In this document: positions 10,301 to 20,992 of the stretch, in pieces
How the letters are laid out: each line of letters begins with the position of its first letter
How positions within the stretch are numbered: the stretch's first letter is position 1
The notes under the pieces: generated by a model
What the model saw: only the letters and a program-made list of their open reading frames with translations
What the model was told of the DNA's origin: nothing
The model's database searches: none
Program-made: the position numbers and the translations under genes
Source: Elymus sibiricus
Taxonomy: Eukaryota; Streptophyta; Magnoliopsida; Poales; Poaceae
Length of the DNA: 64,000 bases
Direction of reading: 5' to 3'
Assembly (NCBI GenBank): GCA_039707655.1
Contig: CM077671.1
Span: 365,578,720 to 365,642,719 of the forward strand

Positions 10301-11883
10301 GGTGACACTCGCCATCCACCTCGTCCTCAGCTACCTTGTCGTGTACAAGTTTGGGCTAGGCCTTCTGGGCTCCTCGCTCATGCTCAGCATCAGCTGGTGG
10401 ATCATCGTCATCGGGCAGTTTGTCTATATCGTCACCAGCAGCCGGTGCCGCCTCACGTGGACTGGGTTCTCCCTGCAGGCATTCTCCGGCTTGCCTGAGT
10501 TTTTCAAGTTGTCCCTTGCCTCTGCTATCATGCTCTGCCTAGAGACATGGTACTTCCAGATACTCGTGCTCATTGCTGGCCTCCTCAAAGACCCTGAAAT
10601 GGCTCTTGCGTCGCTCTCTGTCTGGTAACTGGTTTTTAACGCAACTTGTCTTTGATTGCCTACTCTGCTGAGATGATGACACAACTAATCATTCTGTCAT
10701 GTTTATGTGTGTTTGCAGTATGACCATTTCAGGATGGGTGTTCATGATATCAGTTGGATTCAATGCAGCAGCTAGGTAAAGTTGTTACTACCTGTAAAGT
10801 TTTCACTTGCTTCAGGTGAAATGAACTGGATTCTTACATGCATGTTTTGCAATACAGCGTGAGGGTGAGCAATGAGCTTGGTGCAGGCAACCCCAAGTCG
10901 GCGGCGTTCTCGGTGGTGGTAGTGACGGTGCTGTCATTCATCTTGGCAGGGATAATCTCGATAGTCATCCTGTTCTTCCGTGACTACATCAGTTACATTT
11001 ACACGGGGGGCGACGATGTGGCGGCGGCAGTGTCCAAGCTGACGCCGCTCCTGGCTCTCACCCTCATCCTCAACGGCATCCAGCCAGTATTGTCAGGTAC
11101 TATATCAGAACACGCAGAGAGAACATAAATTTTTCCTGTCCAGTTTTGGAGCTCTCAGCTTTAGACAGAAGCAACCAAAGCATTCGATTCGTTCATAGTG
11201 TGAGCACACTGATGTGGATGTTATAAACAGGGGTGGCCGTGGGGTGTGGGTGGCAAGCGTTCGTCGCCTACGTCAACGTCGGCTGCTACTACGTCGTCGG
11301 TATCCCCCTTGGCTGCCTCCTCGGCTTCTACTTCGACCTCGGTGCGGCGGTAAGGCATCCGTGCATGGTTCTGGATAACCTCACGCATATCATTTTTTTG
11401 ACAAATAACAGAGTGGATGACACAAAATGCAGGGCATCTGGAGTGGTATGATTGGAGGTACCTTTATGCAGACTGTGATCCTGGTGTGGGTTACCGTGAG
11501 GACCGACTGGAACAAAGAGGTACACATATGAGATTCCCTCGACCGTAATAGACATTAAGACCTGCAAGACTGCAATGAGTTTCTCTAAGCTCTAGCTATG
11601 CGAAAAGCGGCTTGAAGACCATGATATTTTTGATGGACACGAATTCCAGACCAACATTAAGACAAAATTAGTTAACAAGTCACACATTGCAAAGTTGAAC
11701 ACCCCCAAAAAACACCAATACACCATACTGACATAGTCACATTACGATATTAGCATGTGGATGGTCATCTAAGAGAAACACATGAAGACTTACCTTGTGG
11801 TCTGATTGCAGGTCGGAGAAGCGAGGAAAAGATTGCACAAGTGGGAAGGCAACAAGACGCCTCTGTTAGCAGGCCAGGAATGA
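7354..11883 (+). CDS. MATE/DTX-family efflux transporter, seven exons
   Basis: Exons 7354-7677, 9993-10624, 10719-10775, 10858-11096, 11231-11349, 11433-11519 and 11812-11883, all with GT-AG borders, add up to 1530 bases in one frame, or 509 aa, the normal size for plant MATE proteins. The family exports organic cations, flavonoids or other metabolites in exchange for protons or sodium across the plasma membrane or tonoplast. Two MatE halves with twelve predicted membrane segments are visible. Family hallmarks include [17 protein letters not shown] early in the first half, and [13 protein letters not shown] and [16 protein letters not shown] in the second. It most resembles the plant DETOXIFICATION 38-41 group (DTX40/TT12-like); the substrate cannot be read from sequence. 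The ATG has a good context (CCCATGGCC). The first intron (7678-9992) is long and carries a Mutator-type MITE. All splice sites and frame are intact, so the gene looks functional. Confidence 0.94.
8361..8984. mobile_element. Mutator-like MITE in intron 1 of the MATE gene
   Basis: This 624-bp element is flanked by a perfect 9-bp duplication, AAACAATAA (8352-8360 and 8985-8993), the size made by Mutator-type transposases. Both ends start GGG in inverted orientation and share CGGCGCGCCGGCCGAA at the same distance from the tip, forming inverted repeats of about 32 bp with an imperfect outer part. The interior has no coding frame and repeats TTGTAGCAAAA/ATGCAGCAAAA-type units about 18 times. A second repeated motif (GAACTCGGGTTGCAACT) occurs near 8639 and 8756. 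It is non-autonomous. Confidence 0.85.
9389..9690 (+). repeat. Diverged direct repeat in MATE intron 1
   Basis: About 60 bp near 9389-9450 (ATTCAAATGCATT...TTAAGATACACT...) recur in diverged form near 9620-9680. The rest of 8994-9992 is AT-rich intron without further recognisable features. Confidence 0.4.
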
Positions 11884-12152
11884 AACAGCGGATCTTGCAT
11901 ATGATCAACAGAGACGGGGTTCGTTCGCAAGTTGATCTCCCTAAAATGTGTAAAGTGCATTGTTCATCATGCAATTCACCATTGAAATTCCGGACCTCCG
12001 TTCTGCTATTACCGCTTCGCAAGCACGGTAGCAGCGGCAATCTTGTCATCTTACTAGTAACGGGATTCTATGGCGGTGATAGATTGGTGTGGATGAGATC
12101 ACATTTTTGTGTGAGATATCAATATTGTTGGACTGGACTGGGGTACAGCGGC

Positions 12153-12158
12153 CAATAA
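12153..12158 (+). terminator. Candidate poly(A) signal of the MATE gene
   Basis: AATAAA occurs about 270 bp after the stop codon at 11883, a usual length for a plant 3' untranslated region. The sequence from here to about 12720 holds no feature I can support. Confidence 0.4.
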
Positions 12159-12719
12159 AAATCCATTAGTTGTGTGCATATAATATGCCAGGCATGCAAA
12201 AGTCAATCTAAAGCCTGATGTCAGAAAGATTCTCTCATCATTTGGTCTTCAAATTCTTCTCTCTCAAACTGTGAACCCAATTTACAGTCTCTTTTCATCA
12301 TTGTCTTATGACTTTTCATCATTGTCTTCGTGTGACAAGATCTTCGAAACTGAATCTCATGTTGACAAGCTTCACTTTTTCCCACAAGTAGTTATTGCCT
12401 ATGAAATTGGGGGCATACTTCGTTATCTCGTTAACGTGGTTTCTATGCTCTTGAACTTCACTAACCATCCGTGCAAGTGTTGTATGATAGTGCTTGTATC
12501 TTTTGATAACATGTGCTGCTTGTTGGCAACACTTCAATACACACTCTCTGACTTTGTAAAATAAAAAATATATCCAAATTATTACATTGAAACCACACAC
12601 TATTTGGGCAGTAAGTGGTAAATGCTCGCTAGTGGCAATGAAACAGATTTTCAATAATATGTGATCTTGTTTTGAAGCCCTTTGTCAAGATGTGCCATGA
12701 GAACAGATCGCTAAAAGTA

Positions 12720-13700
12720 TTACCAGTCAAAAGAAAACAATTACGGTTATCAAAAACCTAGAGTGTGTCGGTGTCCCACACGTCGAAAGAGCCCCCGCCT
12801 CAATGATAGGTCGTCAACAACCTCTTGCCAAGAGGTCTCGACTGACTTGTTGGCCGCGTGTGATGCCAGGCCGGGTTTGGTTTGCTAGCACTGGTGCAAC
12901 GACGTGCTATACAAACGGTTTTTAACCCCTTTCCGCGACGTAGTTCCAAACCGTCGCCTTGCATGTGTGGGCGATAGGGGGGGGGGGGGGGGGGGGGGGG
13001 TCCACCCCACACGACACCGCAAACCCGTCGGCGATGGTGGCCAACGAACGCAAACGTTTGGCAAAACTAAGCGTATGGGATGTCCGCACCTATCACAAAC
13101 GAAGGTCACCGGATAATCGTTTGAGATGTGTGTATTTCCCATACGGTTCATCCTTGCAACTCGTGTGAGATCACACTAACATCGCACGCGCTATTCTGTG
13201 AAGCGCCGTTTACGATGTGCACCGAATCGCAAACAGTTCACGATTATAAAGCGTGTACGATAAGGAGACAATCACACACAGTTAGTTCCACCATGACCGT
13301 CTGTGATATGATATAAGAGTGCATACGTTTATCATTGTAAAACCGTATGCAAAGGTTGAATATATCCCACACGTGGGGTTTCTGATAAACATTTGTGATT
13401 TATAAAACGTCCCAAACGTGTGATCCATAGTTCCCAAACGTGTCATTCAGAATAACTGTGTCGGATGAAGGCCTATCGCACACTGTCTTCTTTGACCAAC
13501 GTTTATGATGGTACACAGTTCAAAATACGAAATCGTGTGTGATAAGGAGACTAGCACAAACGCTGGTGTTGTTAATCTCACACGTTCTTTCTCGTTTGAC
13601 CGTGCGCGAAGACGAGATTCATCACACACGCCTCGAATGAAGAAACGTGTGTGATGTCGGAGTTGATCGCAGACGTTTTGCTTTCTCAAATTGTGTGCGT
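12720..13700. repeat. CACTA-like subterminal repeat array (left)
   Basis: Short motifs of the type ATCACACACGGTT / AACGTGTGTGATG recur many times in both orientations at irregular spacing, as in subterminal regions of Triticeae CACTA transposons. CACACAGTTAGTTCCA at about 13275 recurs exactly near 61962, so the arrays in this window are related. A tract of 24 G (12977-13000) interrupts the array. A possible terminus CACTGGTGCAACG lies near 12887, but I could not match it to a clean inverted partner, so the borders are not defined. No transposase is visible. Confidence 0.55.
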
Positions 13701-13937
13701 TGTAATGGCCTGCAGAGCAGGATTTGCCCATAATTAAATACTTTTGTTCATAATTCACATAATTTAAATTTGAAAGAAGGAATTCATGTATTTCATATCG
13801 AATCATGTTTAGGTTTAAGAACGAATGCATAATTCGATTCACATGTACATATACTCAAGAACTACATAAGCATCAATTCTAAAAAAAAAGGAAAACTACA
13901 GAAGGGACAAACAAAGAATGATGGAAGCACGGTTGTA

Positions 13938-14465
13938 CTAAAGACGGTAAAGAGAGAGCCGAAAGACATTTTGTATGCTGGAGAAGGTGAAGCGGAATGC
14001 CCATATTGTGCCCTCCTCCATGCCTAACGCACGAACGACTCTAGGCCAGCCCCTAGTGATGGCCGCCGGCCCATCCTTCACTGTCTTCATTACGACTTCT
14101 CGATGCTCATTGTAGTCTCGATGATTTATTTTAACCTTCATTGCATGTCCAGCAATCATGTACTTTGCGAGGTAATCTTGAGTAAACTGCTTTGGGAACC
14201 ACTGCAAAAGAAAAAGATTCAGACATTGTTGTGTGACAACTCATTATGGGCAGTACTAATAGAAGCCTACAGAGTTCGTAGTTACCATCCTACAGCTCAC
14301 TGTTGTGTTGGATAGAGCGTAAACAAATAGTCTAATTGGCATTGTTCTTCTTTTTTTCCCTAACAATCATTTTCAGTTTCCTCACTTGATGCTGGTTCAT
14401 GAATATTTCATTACCCCACACGCAAAAAGGGTCCAGGAATGGATCTTTACCTAAGACATATGTAC
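13938..14465 (-). pseudogene. B3-domain protein, last two exons, frameshifted
   Basis: Two exons on the minus strand, 14465-14286 and 14201-13938, have good splice sites (acceptor TTGTAG, donor GTAACT, acceptor TTTTGCAG). Together they read as a plant B3 DNA-binding fold: FVYALSNTTVSC, then WFPKQFTQDYLAKYM, then ITRGWPRVVRALGMEEGTIWAF, matching the family pattern (P-K-x-F ... G-W-x-x-F/V ... L-x-E-G-D/T). B3 proteins are nuclear transcription factors. In the first exon the frame slips at a run of seven A (minus strand, about 14340-14350): the upstream part (GKDPFLDPFCVWGNEIF) and the B3 part are one base apart, so translation would stop at TAG soon after. This could be a mutation or a homopolymer reading error. 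The gene's 5' part is probably the ORF at 15470-15561 and beyond, or a separate gene. Confidence 0.6.
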
Positions 14466-14526
14466 CTACAAGCAAGAAGCCAATATTAGAAGCTAAAATG
14501 CAGTTGCACAATGGTGTAATATATTA

Positions 14527-14738
14527 CTCCATCAGTTCCACAATGTGTTGCATATAAACATTTTGAGAAGTCAACATTTACTTACTTTGACCAAGTTTGT
14601 AGAGAAAAACATTTACATCTAGAATTGCAATTCCATTTCATTAGATACATCACAAATTTTTATATTGTATACATTTTAGATGGTATATGTAGATACATCA
14701 CAAAAATCTATATGGACTACATGATGGAATGGATGGAG
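14527..14738. mobile_element. Stowaway MITE, diverged
   Basis: The 212-bp element is bounded by TA on both sides. Its ends CTCCATCAGTTCC and, inverted, CTCCATCCATTCC are Stowaway-type inverted repeats (usual form CTCCCTCCGTTCC). The interior is AT-rich and non-coding. It lies in the presumed intron upstream of the B3 exons. Confidence 0.7.
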
Positions 14739-14946
14739 TATAAGCGGAGGGATGAAAAGAACCTCGGTGGAAAACGTTGGCCACTCCCATTGTTGTCCTG
14801 TCCAAGTACATGTAAAGTCATGATAAGTACATCAGGCTTAACATCAACCAAGTATACGAGGTATCAGCTTGAAATAAAAAAGGCATATATGCTCACTATA
14901 ACAACCAAATATAGCCATTTGATACTGGACAAATGCTCAATGGAAC

Positions 14947-15330
14947 CAACCTAACAACCAGATAACGAAAAGCAAGGCGTCTGCTTGAAAACTAGACAAA
15001 TGCTCACTGCAATCAACCTAACAACCAGATATAGAAAAGCAAGGCATCTGCTTGAAAACTAGACAAATGCTCACTGCAACCAACCTGGCAACCAAATTCA
15101 GAGAAACAAGGCATAAATGTTTAAAGCGGGAGTTAAGGGCACATGTTAACAACACCAGGCATAACAGGTGATATTGATGAAATTGAACTACACAGTTCAT
15201 ACTTGCACATAATGAACATCACATTGTGAATAACTGAAAGAAACAAAGCATTCATGCTCACTGTAACAACCAACTATAGCCATTGAAAACTGGACAAATA
15301 CTCAATGCAACCAACCTAACAACCAGATAC
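14947..15330. repeat. 67-bp tandem repeat
   Basis: A unit with CAACCTAACAACCAGAT and AAAAGCAAGGCATCTGC recurs with a 67-base step at 14947, 15014 and 15081, and once more, detached, at about 15312. It lies in the presumed intron of the minus-strand gene. No coding frame is visible. Confidence 0.7.
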
Positions 15331-15469
15331 AGAAAAGCAAGGCATTTGCTTGACAACTGGACAAATGCTCAATTAAACACTGCATGATTATCGCATGGCA
15401 AAAGCTACTACAACAATGGGTACGAGACGCCTAGCTATAAAATGTATGATTTACTCACAGAATGTTGCC

Positions 15470-15561
15470 TCACTTGTCATGGATGGGCTCCTTCCACTTG
15501 GGATATGAGGTGCCCAGGGTGCGCTCCCTGATGTCGCAGATGGCACGTTTCCCCTTGTAAC
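15470..15561 (-). pseudogene. 3' part of an unrecognised ORF split by the LTR nest
   Basis: If the 34-kb nest and one copy of the GTAAC duplication are removed, this piece joins in frame to 49827-50373, giving one 213-codon frame (212 aa) that ends with TGA at 15472-15470. The end reads GTSYPKWKEPIHDK. Eleven bases past the stop (minus strand, 15458) lies an excellent splice donor, GTGAGTAA. This suggests the exon may continue in another frame toward the B3 exons: the frame of the downstream ATGACAAGTGAG matches the phase of the acceptor at 14465. I do not recognise the protein. Confidence 0.55.
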
Positions 15562-17348
15562 TGTTGGAAATATGCCCTAGAGGCAATAATAAAGTGGTTA
15601 TTATTATATTTCCTTGTTCATTATAATCGTTTATTATCCATGCTATAATTGTATTGATTGGAAACACTAATACATGTGTGGATATATATAGACAACACTG
15701 TGTCCCTAGTATGCCTCTAGTAGACTAGCTCGTTGATCAAAGATGGTTAAGGTTTCCCAGCCATAGACATGAGATGTCATTTGATAACGGGATCACATCA
15801 TTAGGAGAATGGTGTGATGGACAAGACCCAAACTACGAACGTAGCATTTGATCCTGTCAGTTTATTGCTATTGTTTTCTGCATGTCAAGTATCTGTTCCT
15901 ATGACCATGAGATCATGCAACTCACCGACACCGGAGGAATACCTTGTGTGTATCAAACGTCACAACGTAACTGGGTGACTATAAATATGCTCTACATGTA
16001 TCTCCGAAGGTATCTGTTGAGCTGGCATGGATCGAGACTGGGATTTGTTACTCCGTATGATGGAGAGGTATCTCAGGGCCCACTCGGTAATACAACATCA
16101 CAATAAGCCTTTCAAGCAATGTGACTAAAGTGTTAGCCACGGGATCTTGTATTATGGAACGAGTAAAGAGACTTGCCGGTAATGAGATTGAACTAGGTAT
16201 AGAGATACCGACGATCGAATCTCGGGTAAGTAACATACCGAAGAACAAAGGGAACAACATACGGGATTAACTGAATCCTTGACATAGAGGTTCAACCGAT
16301 GAAGATCTTCGTAGAATATGTACGAACCAATATGGGCATCTGGGTCCCGCTATTGGTTATTGACCGTAGATGTGTCTCGGTCATGTCTACATAGTTCTCG
16401 AACCCGCAGGATCTGCACACTTAACGTTCGGTGACGTTTCGGTAGTATTGAGTTACGTATGGTGGTGAACGAAGGTTGTTCGGAGTCCCGGATGAGATCC
16501 AGGATGTCACGAGGAGCTCCGGAATGGTCCGGAGGTAAAGATTGATATATAGGAAGTCCCGTTTTGGTCACCGGAAAAGTTTCGGGTACTTCGGTAGTGT
16601 ACCGGGAGTGCCGGGAGGGTACCGGGGGACCATCGGGAGGGGCCTCTCGCCCCAAAGAGCCTCATGGGATGTGGGAGGAGGTAAACCAGCCCCTAGTGGG
16701 CTGACCGAACCCCCCCAACAAGGCCCATGTGGCTAGGGGTGGGAAAGTCCAAGTGGAGGAAAGAAAATCAAGTGGTGAGGAATCCTACTCCTAGTAGGAT
16801 TGGAGTTAGACTCCTCCACCTCCCCACTTCGGCCGACCCTAGGGGAGGATCCTTAGGGCGCCGGCCTCCCTCCCCTTCCTCCTATATATACTAGAGGGGA
16901 GAGAGGGCAGCCACACCAGAAAACCCTAAGCCACGGTGCAACCCTCTCTCCCCGATAGATCGTGTCCTCTAGTTTTCAACATCGCTTAGGCGAAGCCCTG
17001 CTGGAATAGTTCCACCACCGCCGCCACCGCGCCGTCGCGCCACCAGAGAACCCATCTACCTCTCTACTCCCTCTTGCTGGATCAAGAAGGCGGAGATCGT
17101 CATCGAGCTGTACGTGTGCTGACCGCGGAGGTGCCGTCCGTTCGGCGCTAGATCGTGATTTGATCGCGGGACGGTTTGCGATTTGGATCGCGAAGACGTT
17201 CGACTACATCAACCGCGTTTCTTAATGCTTCCCGCTTAGCAATCTACAAGGGTATGTAGATCCACTCTCCCTCTCGTAGATGCTCATCACCATGGATAGA
17301 TCTTGCGTGTGCGTAATAAATTTTTTTCCCATGCAACGTTCCCCAACA
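15562..17348 (+). repeat. 5' LTR of Angela copy 1
   Basis: This 1787-bp LTR runs from TGTTGGAAAT to CCCCAACA. It has a TATA-like CTATATATA near 16882. It differs from its 3' partner at many positions, in line with an old insertion. Confidence 0.93.
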
Positions 17349-18169
17349 GTGGCATCATGAGCTAGGTCTATGTGTAGATGAGATCACGAGTAGAACACAA
17401 AGGAGTTTGTGGGCGTTGATATTCAGATTGCTTCCTCCCTTGGTCTTTTCTTGATTCAACGGTATTGTGGGATGAAGCGGCCCGGACCAACATTACTCGT
17501 ACGCTTACAAGAGACCGGTTCCATCACCTGACATGTAACTTCGTTGCATAAAGATGGCTGGCGGGTGTCTGTTTCTCCCACTTTAGTTGGATCGGATTCG
17601 ACAAAGGCGGTCCTTGAGAAGGTTGAATAGCAATTTGCATATCACCGTTGTGGTTTTTGCGTAGGTAAGAATTGTTCTTGCTAGATACCCGTAGCAGCCA
17701 CGTAAAACATGCAACAACAATTAGAGGACGTCTAACTTGTTTTTGCAGGGTAAGTTGTGATGTGATATGGCCAATTACATGATGTGATATATGTGATGTA
17801 TGAGATGATCATGTATTGTATAGAATATCACGACTTGCATGTCGATGAGTACGGCAACCGGCAGGAGCCATAGGGTTGTCTTTAATTTATTTTCGCCGTT
17901 TTTTGCTTTACTTTATCGCTATGAGTTAGCAATAGTTGTAGAAGCAACGGTCGACGCGACAACCTCTTGGAGACACGTTGATGGAGATCAAGATGATGGA
18001 GATCATGGTGTCATGCCGGTGACGATGGAGATCATGCCGGTGCTTTGGAGATGGAGATCAAAAGCACAAGTTGATGGCCATATCATGTCACTTATGATTT
18101 GCATGTGATGATAATCCTTTTATGCATCTTATTATGCTTAGGACGGCGGTAGCATTATAAGGTGATCCC
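17349..18169 (+). other. Leader of Angela copy 1, left part
   Basis: The stretch begins with the degraded primer site and matches the leader of copy 2 (40685 onward). It contains no supported gene. It is interrupted at ATCCC (18165-18169) by the Sabrina-like element and continues at 26292-26737. Confidence 0.8.
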
Positions 18170-19754
18170 TGATACGTCTCCAACGTATCTATAATTTTTG
18201 ATTGTTCCATGCTATTATATTATCTGTTTTGGATGTTTTATATGCATTAATATCCTATTTTATATTATTTTTGGGACTAACCTATTAATCTAGAGCCTAG
18301 TGCCAATTTCTGTTTTTTCCTTGTTTTTGAGTATTGCAGATAAGGACTATTAAACGGAGTCCAAACGGAATAAAATCTTTGGAATAATTTTTCTTGGACC
18401 AGAAGCAACCCAGAAGACTTGGAGATGAAGGCAGGAGAGCCGCCGTGTGGCGACAAGCCAAAGGGGCGCGCCCTAGGGGGGGGCGCCCCCCTGGCTTGTG
18501 GCCCCACGGCAACCCTCCTAACCCTATTCTTTGGCCTATAAATTCACAAATATTCCTTTGATACCAAAAAGAGCCACGGAAATACTTTTCCGCCGCCGGA
18601 AGCCTCTGTTCCCGTGAGATCCAATCTTGGAGCCTTTTCTGGTAATCTGCCGGAGGGGGAATCGATCACGGAGGGCATCTACATCAACTCCATTGCCCCT
18701 CCGATGATGCGTGAGTAGTTCACCACAGACCTTCGGGTCCATAGCTAGTAGCTAGATGGCTTCTTCTCTCTCTTTGTTCTTCAATACCATGTTCTTCATG
18801 ATCTTCATGGAGATCTATCCGATGTAATACTCTTTTGCGGTGTGTTTGTCGAGATCCGATGAATTGTGGGTTTATGTTCAGATTATCTATGAATATTATT
18901 TGAATCTTCTCTGAATTCTTATATGCATGATTTCATATCTTTGCAAGTCTCTTCGAGTTATTGGTTTGGTTTGGCCAACTAGATTGGTAATTCTTGCAAT
19001 GGGAGAAGTGCTTAGTTTTGGGTTCAATCTTGCGGTGTCCTCACCCAGTGACAAAGTAGGGGTAGCGAGGCACGTATTGTATTGTTGCCATCGAGGATAA
19101 AAAGATGGGGTTTTCATCATATTGCTTGAGTTTATCCCTCTACATCATGTCATCTTACCTAATGCGTTACTCTATTCTTCATGAACTTAATACTCTAGAT
19201 GCAGGCAGGAGTCGGTCGATGTGTGGAGTAATAGTAGTAGATGCAGAATCGTTTCGGTCTACTTGACACGGACGTGATGCCTATATGCATAATCATTGCC
19301 TTGGATATCTTCATAATTATTCGCTTTTCTATCAATTGCTCGACAGTAATTTGTTCACCCACCGTATTATTTTCCTTCATGAGAGAAGCCTCTAGTGAAA
19401 CCTATGCCCCCCGGGTCTATTTTCCATCTATTATTTTCAGATCTAAAACCAAAAATACCAAAAATATCTTGCTGCAATCTTTTTACTTTTGTTTTACTTT
19501 ACTTTCAAGCAATCATATCTATCTATCTCTATCAGATCTCATCCTTGCAAGTAACCGTGAAGGGATTGACAACCCCTTTATTGCGTTGGGTGCAAGTGTT
19601 TGATTATTTGTGTAGGTACACCTATTGGGGACTTGCTTGTATCTCCTACTGGATTGATACCTTGGTTCCCAACAGCTGAGGGAAATACTTATCTACTTTG
19701 CTGCATCACCCTTTCCTCTTCAAGGGAAAACCAACGCATGCTCGAGAAGTAGGA
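18170..19754 (+). repeat. 5' LTR of the Sabrina-like element
   Basis: This 1585-bp LTR ends TAGGA where the 3' LTR ends TAGCA, one substitution at the tip. A TATA-like GCCTATAAATTC is near 18534. Confidence 0.9.
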
Positions 19755-19765
19755 AGAAGGATTTC

Positions 19766-19851
19766 TGGCGCCGTTGCCGGGGAGATTACATAGCAAGACA
19801 AGACAAGAACTTTCCCGTCAACTTGCCAATTTCTGGCGCCGTTGCCGGGGA
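19766..19851 (+). promoter_or_regulatory. Duplicated tRNA primer-binding site
   Basis: TGGCGCCGTTGCCGGGGA occurs at 19766-19783 and again at 19834-19851, within two nearly identical TTTCTGGCGCC... blocks 68 bases apart. The first sits 11 bases after the LTR, the normal place. The second is an extra copy. Confidence 0.8.
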
Positions 19852-20050
19852 GATCTACATCAAGCCTACCAAGTACCCATCACAAACTCATCTCTTGCAT
19901 TTACTTTATTTGCCATTTGCCTCTCGTTTTCCTCTCCCCCACTTCTAAAACGATTTTCCAAAAAGATTTGCCTTTTTATTCGCCCTTCTTCCGTTCGTCT
20001 TTTCGTTTGCTTTTCGTTTGCTTGTGTGCTAGATTGCTTGCTTTGTCACG

Positions 20051-20992
20051 ATGACTCAAGAGAATACCAAGTTGTGTGACTTTTCCAATACTAATAATAA
20101 TGATTTTATTAGTACTCCGATTGCTCCCACCACTAGTGCGGAATCTTATGAAATTAATGCTGCTTTGCTTAATCTTGTTATGAAACAACAATTTTCCGGC
20201 CTTCCTAGTGAAGATGCCGCATCATATCTAAACACTTTCGTTGAGTTGTGTGATATGCAAAAGAAGAAAGATGTGGATAATGATATTGTTAAATTGAAGC
20301 TATTTCCGTTCTCACTACGAGATCGTGCTAAAACTTGGTTTTCAACTTTGCCTAAAAATAGTATTGATTCATGGAATAAGTGTAAAGATGCTTTTATTTC
20401 CAAGTACTTTCCGCCCGCTAAGATCATCTCCCTTAGGAACGATATAATGAATTTTAAGCAACTTGATCATGAGCATGTTACACAATCTTGGGAGAGGATG
20501 AAACTAATGATTAGAAATTGCCCCGCGCATGGTTTGAGTTTATGGATGATTATACAAATTTTCTATGCTGGATTGAATTTTGCTTCTAGGAATCTCTTAG
20601 ATTCCGCCGCGGGTGGTACTTTTATGGAAATCACATTAGGAGAAGCTACTAAACTCCTAGATAATATTATGGCAAATTACTCTCAATGGCATACCGAAAG
20701 ATCTCCTACTAGTAAAAAGGTGCATGCTATTGAAGAAATAAATACTTTGAGTGAAAAGATGGATGAATTGATTAAATTGTTTGCTAGTAAGAGTGCTCCT
20801 ATTGATCCTAATGATATGCCTTTGTCTTCTTTGATTGGAAATAATAATGAATCTATGGATGTGAATTTTGTTGGTAGGAACAATTTTGGTAATAACGCGT
20901 ATAGAGGTAATTTCAATTCTAGGCCGTTTCCTAGTAATTCCTCTAATAATTATGGTAATTCGTACAACAATTCTTATGGAAATTATAATTAG
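20051..20992 (+). CDS. gag: Gypsy gag protein
   Basis: A 313-aa frame from ATG 20051 to TAG 20990-20992. The middle contains the retrotransposon gag signature (AKTWFSTLPKNSIDSWNKC, then FISKYFPP), which forms the capsid-like shell around the element RNA. The C-terminal part is rich in Asn, Gly and Tyr (NNFGNNAYRGNFNSRPF), a likely RNA-binding tail; no zinc knuckle is present. The next codon after the stop is an in-frame ATG that opens the protease frame, so a single amber codon separates the two products. That arrangement fits readthrough or re-initiation, or a recent nonsense mutation. Confidence 0.85.
   Translation: MTQENTKLCDFSNTNNNDFISTPIAPTTSAESYEINAALLNLVMKQQFSGLPSEDAASYLNTFVELCDMQKKKDVDNDIVKLKLFPFSLRDRAKTWFSTLPKNSIDSWNKCKDAFISKYFPPAKIISLRNDIMNFKQLDHEHVTQSWERMKLMIRNCPAHGLSLWMIIQIFYAGLNFASRNLLDSAAGGTFMEITLGEATKLLDNIMANYSQWHTERSPTSKKVHAIEEINTLSEKMDELIKLFASKSAPIDPNDMPLSSLIGNNNESMDVNFVGRNNFGNNAYRGNFNSRPFPSNSSNNYGNSYNNSYGNYN

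Noticed and set aside
12887..12902. CACTGGTGCAACG as a definite CACTA terminus
   Set aside because: The best inverted counterpart near 52055 matches only partly and no 3-bp target duplication could be confirmed.
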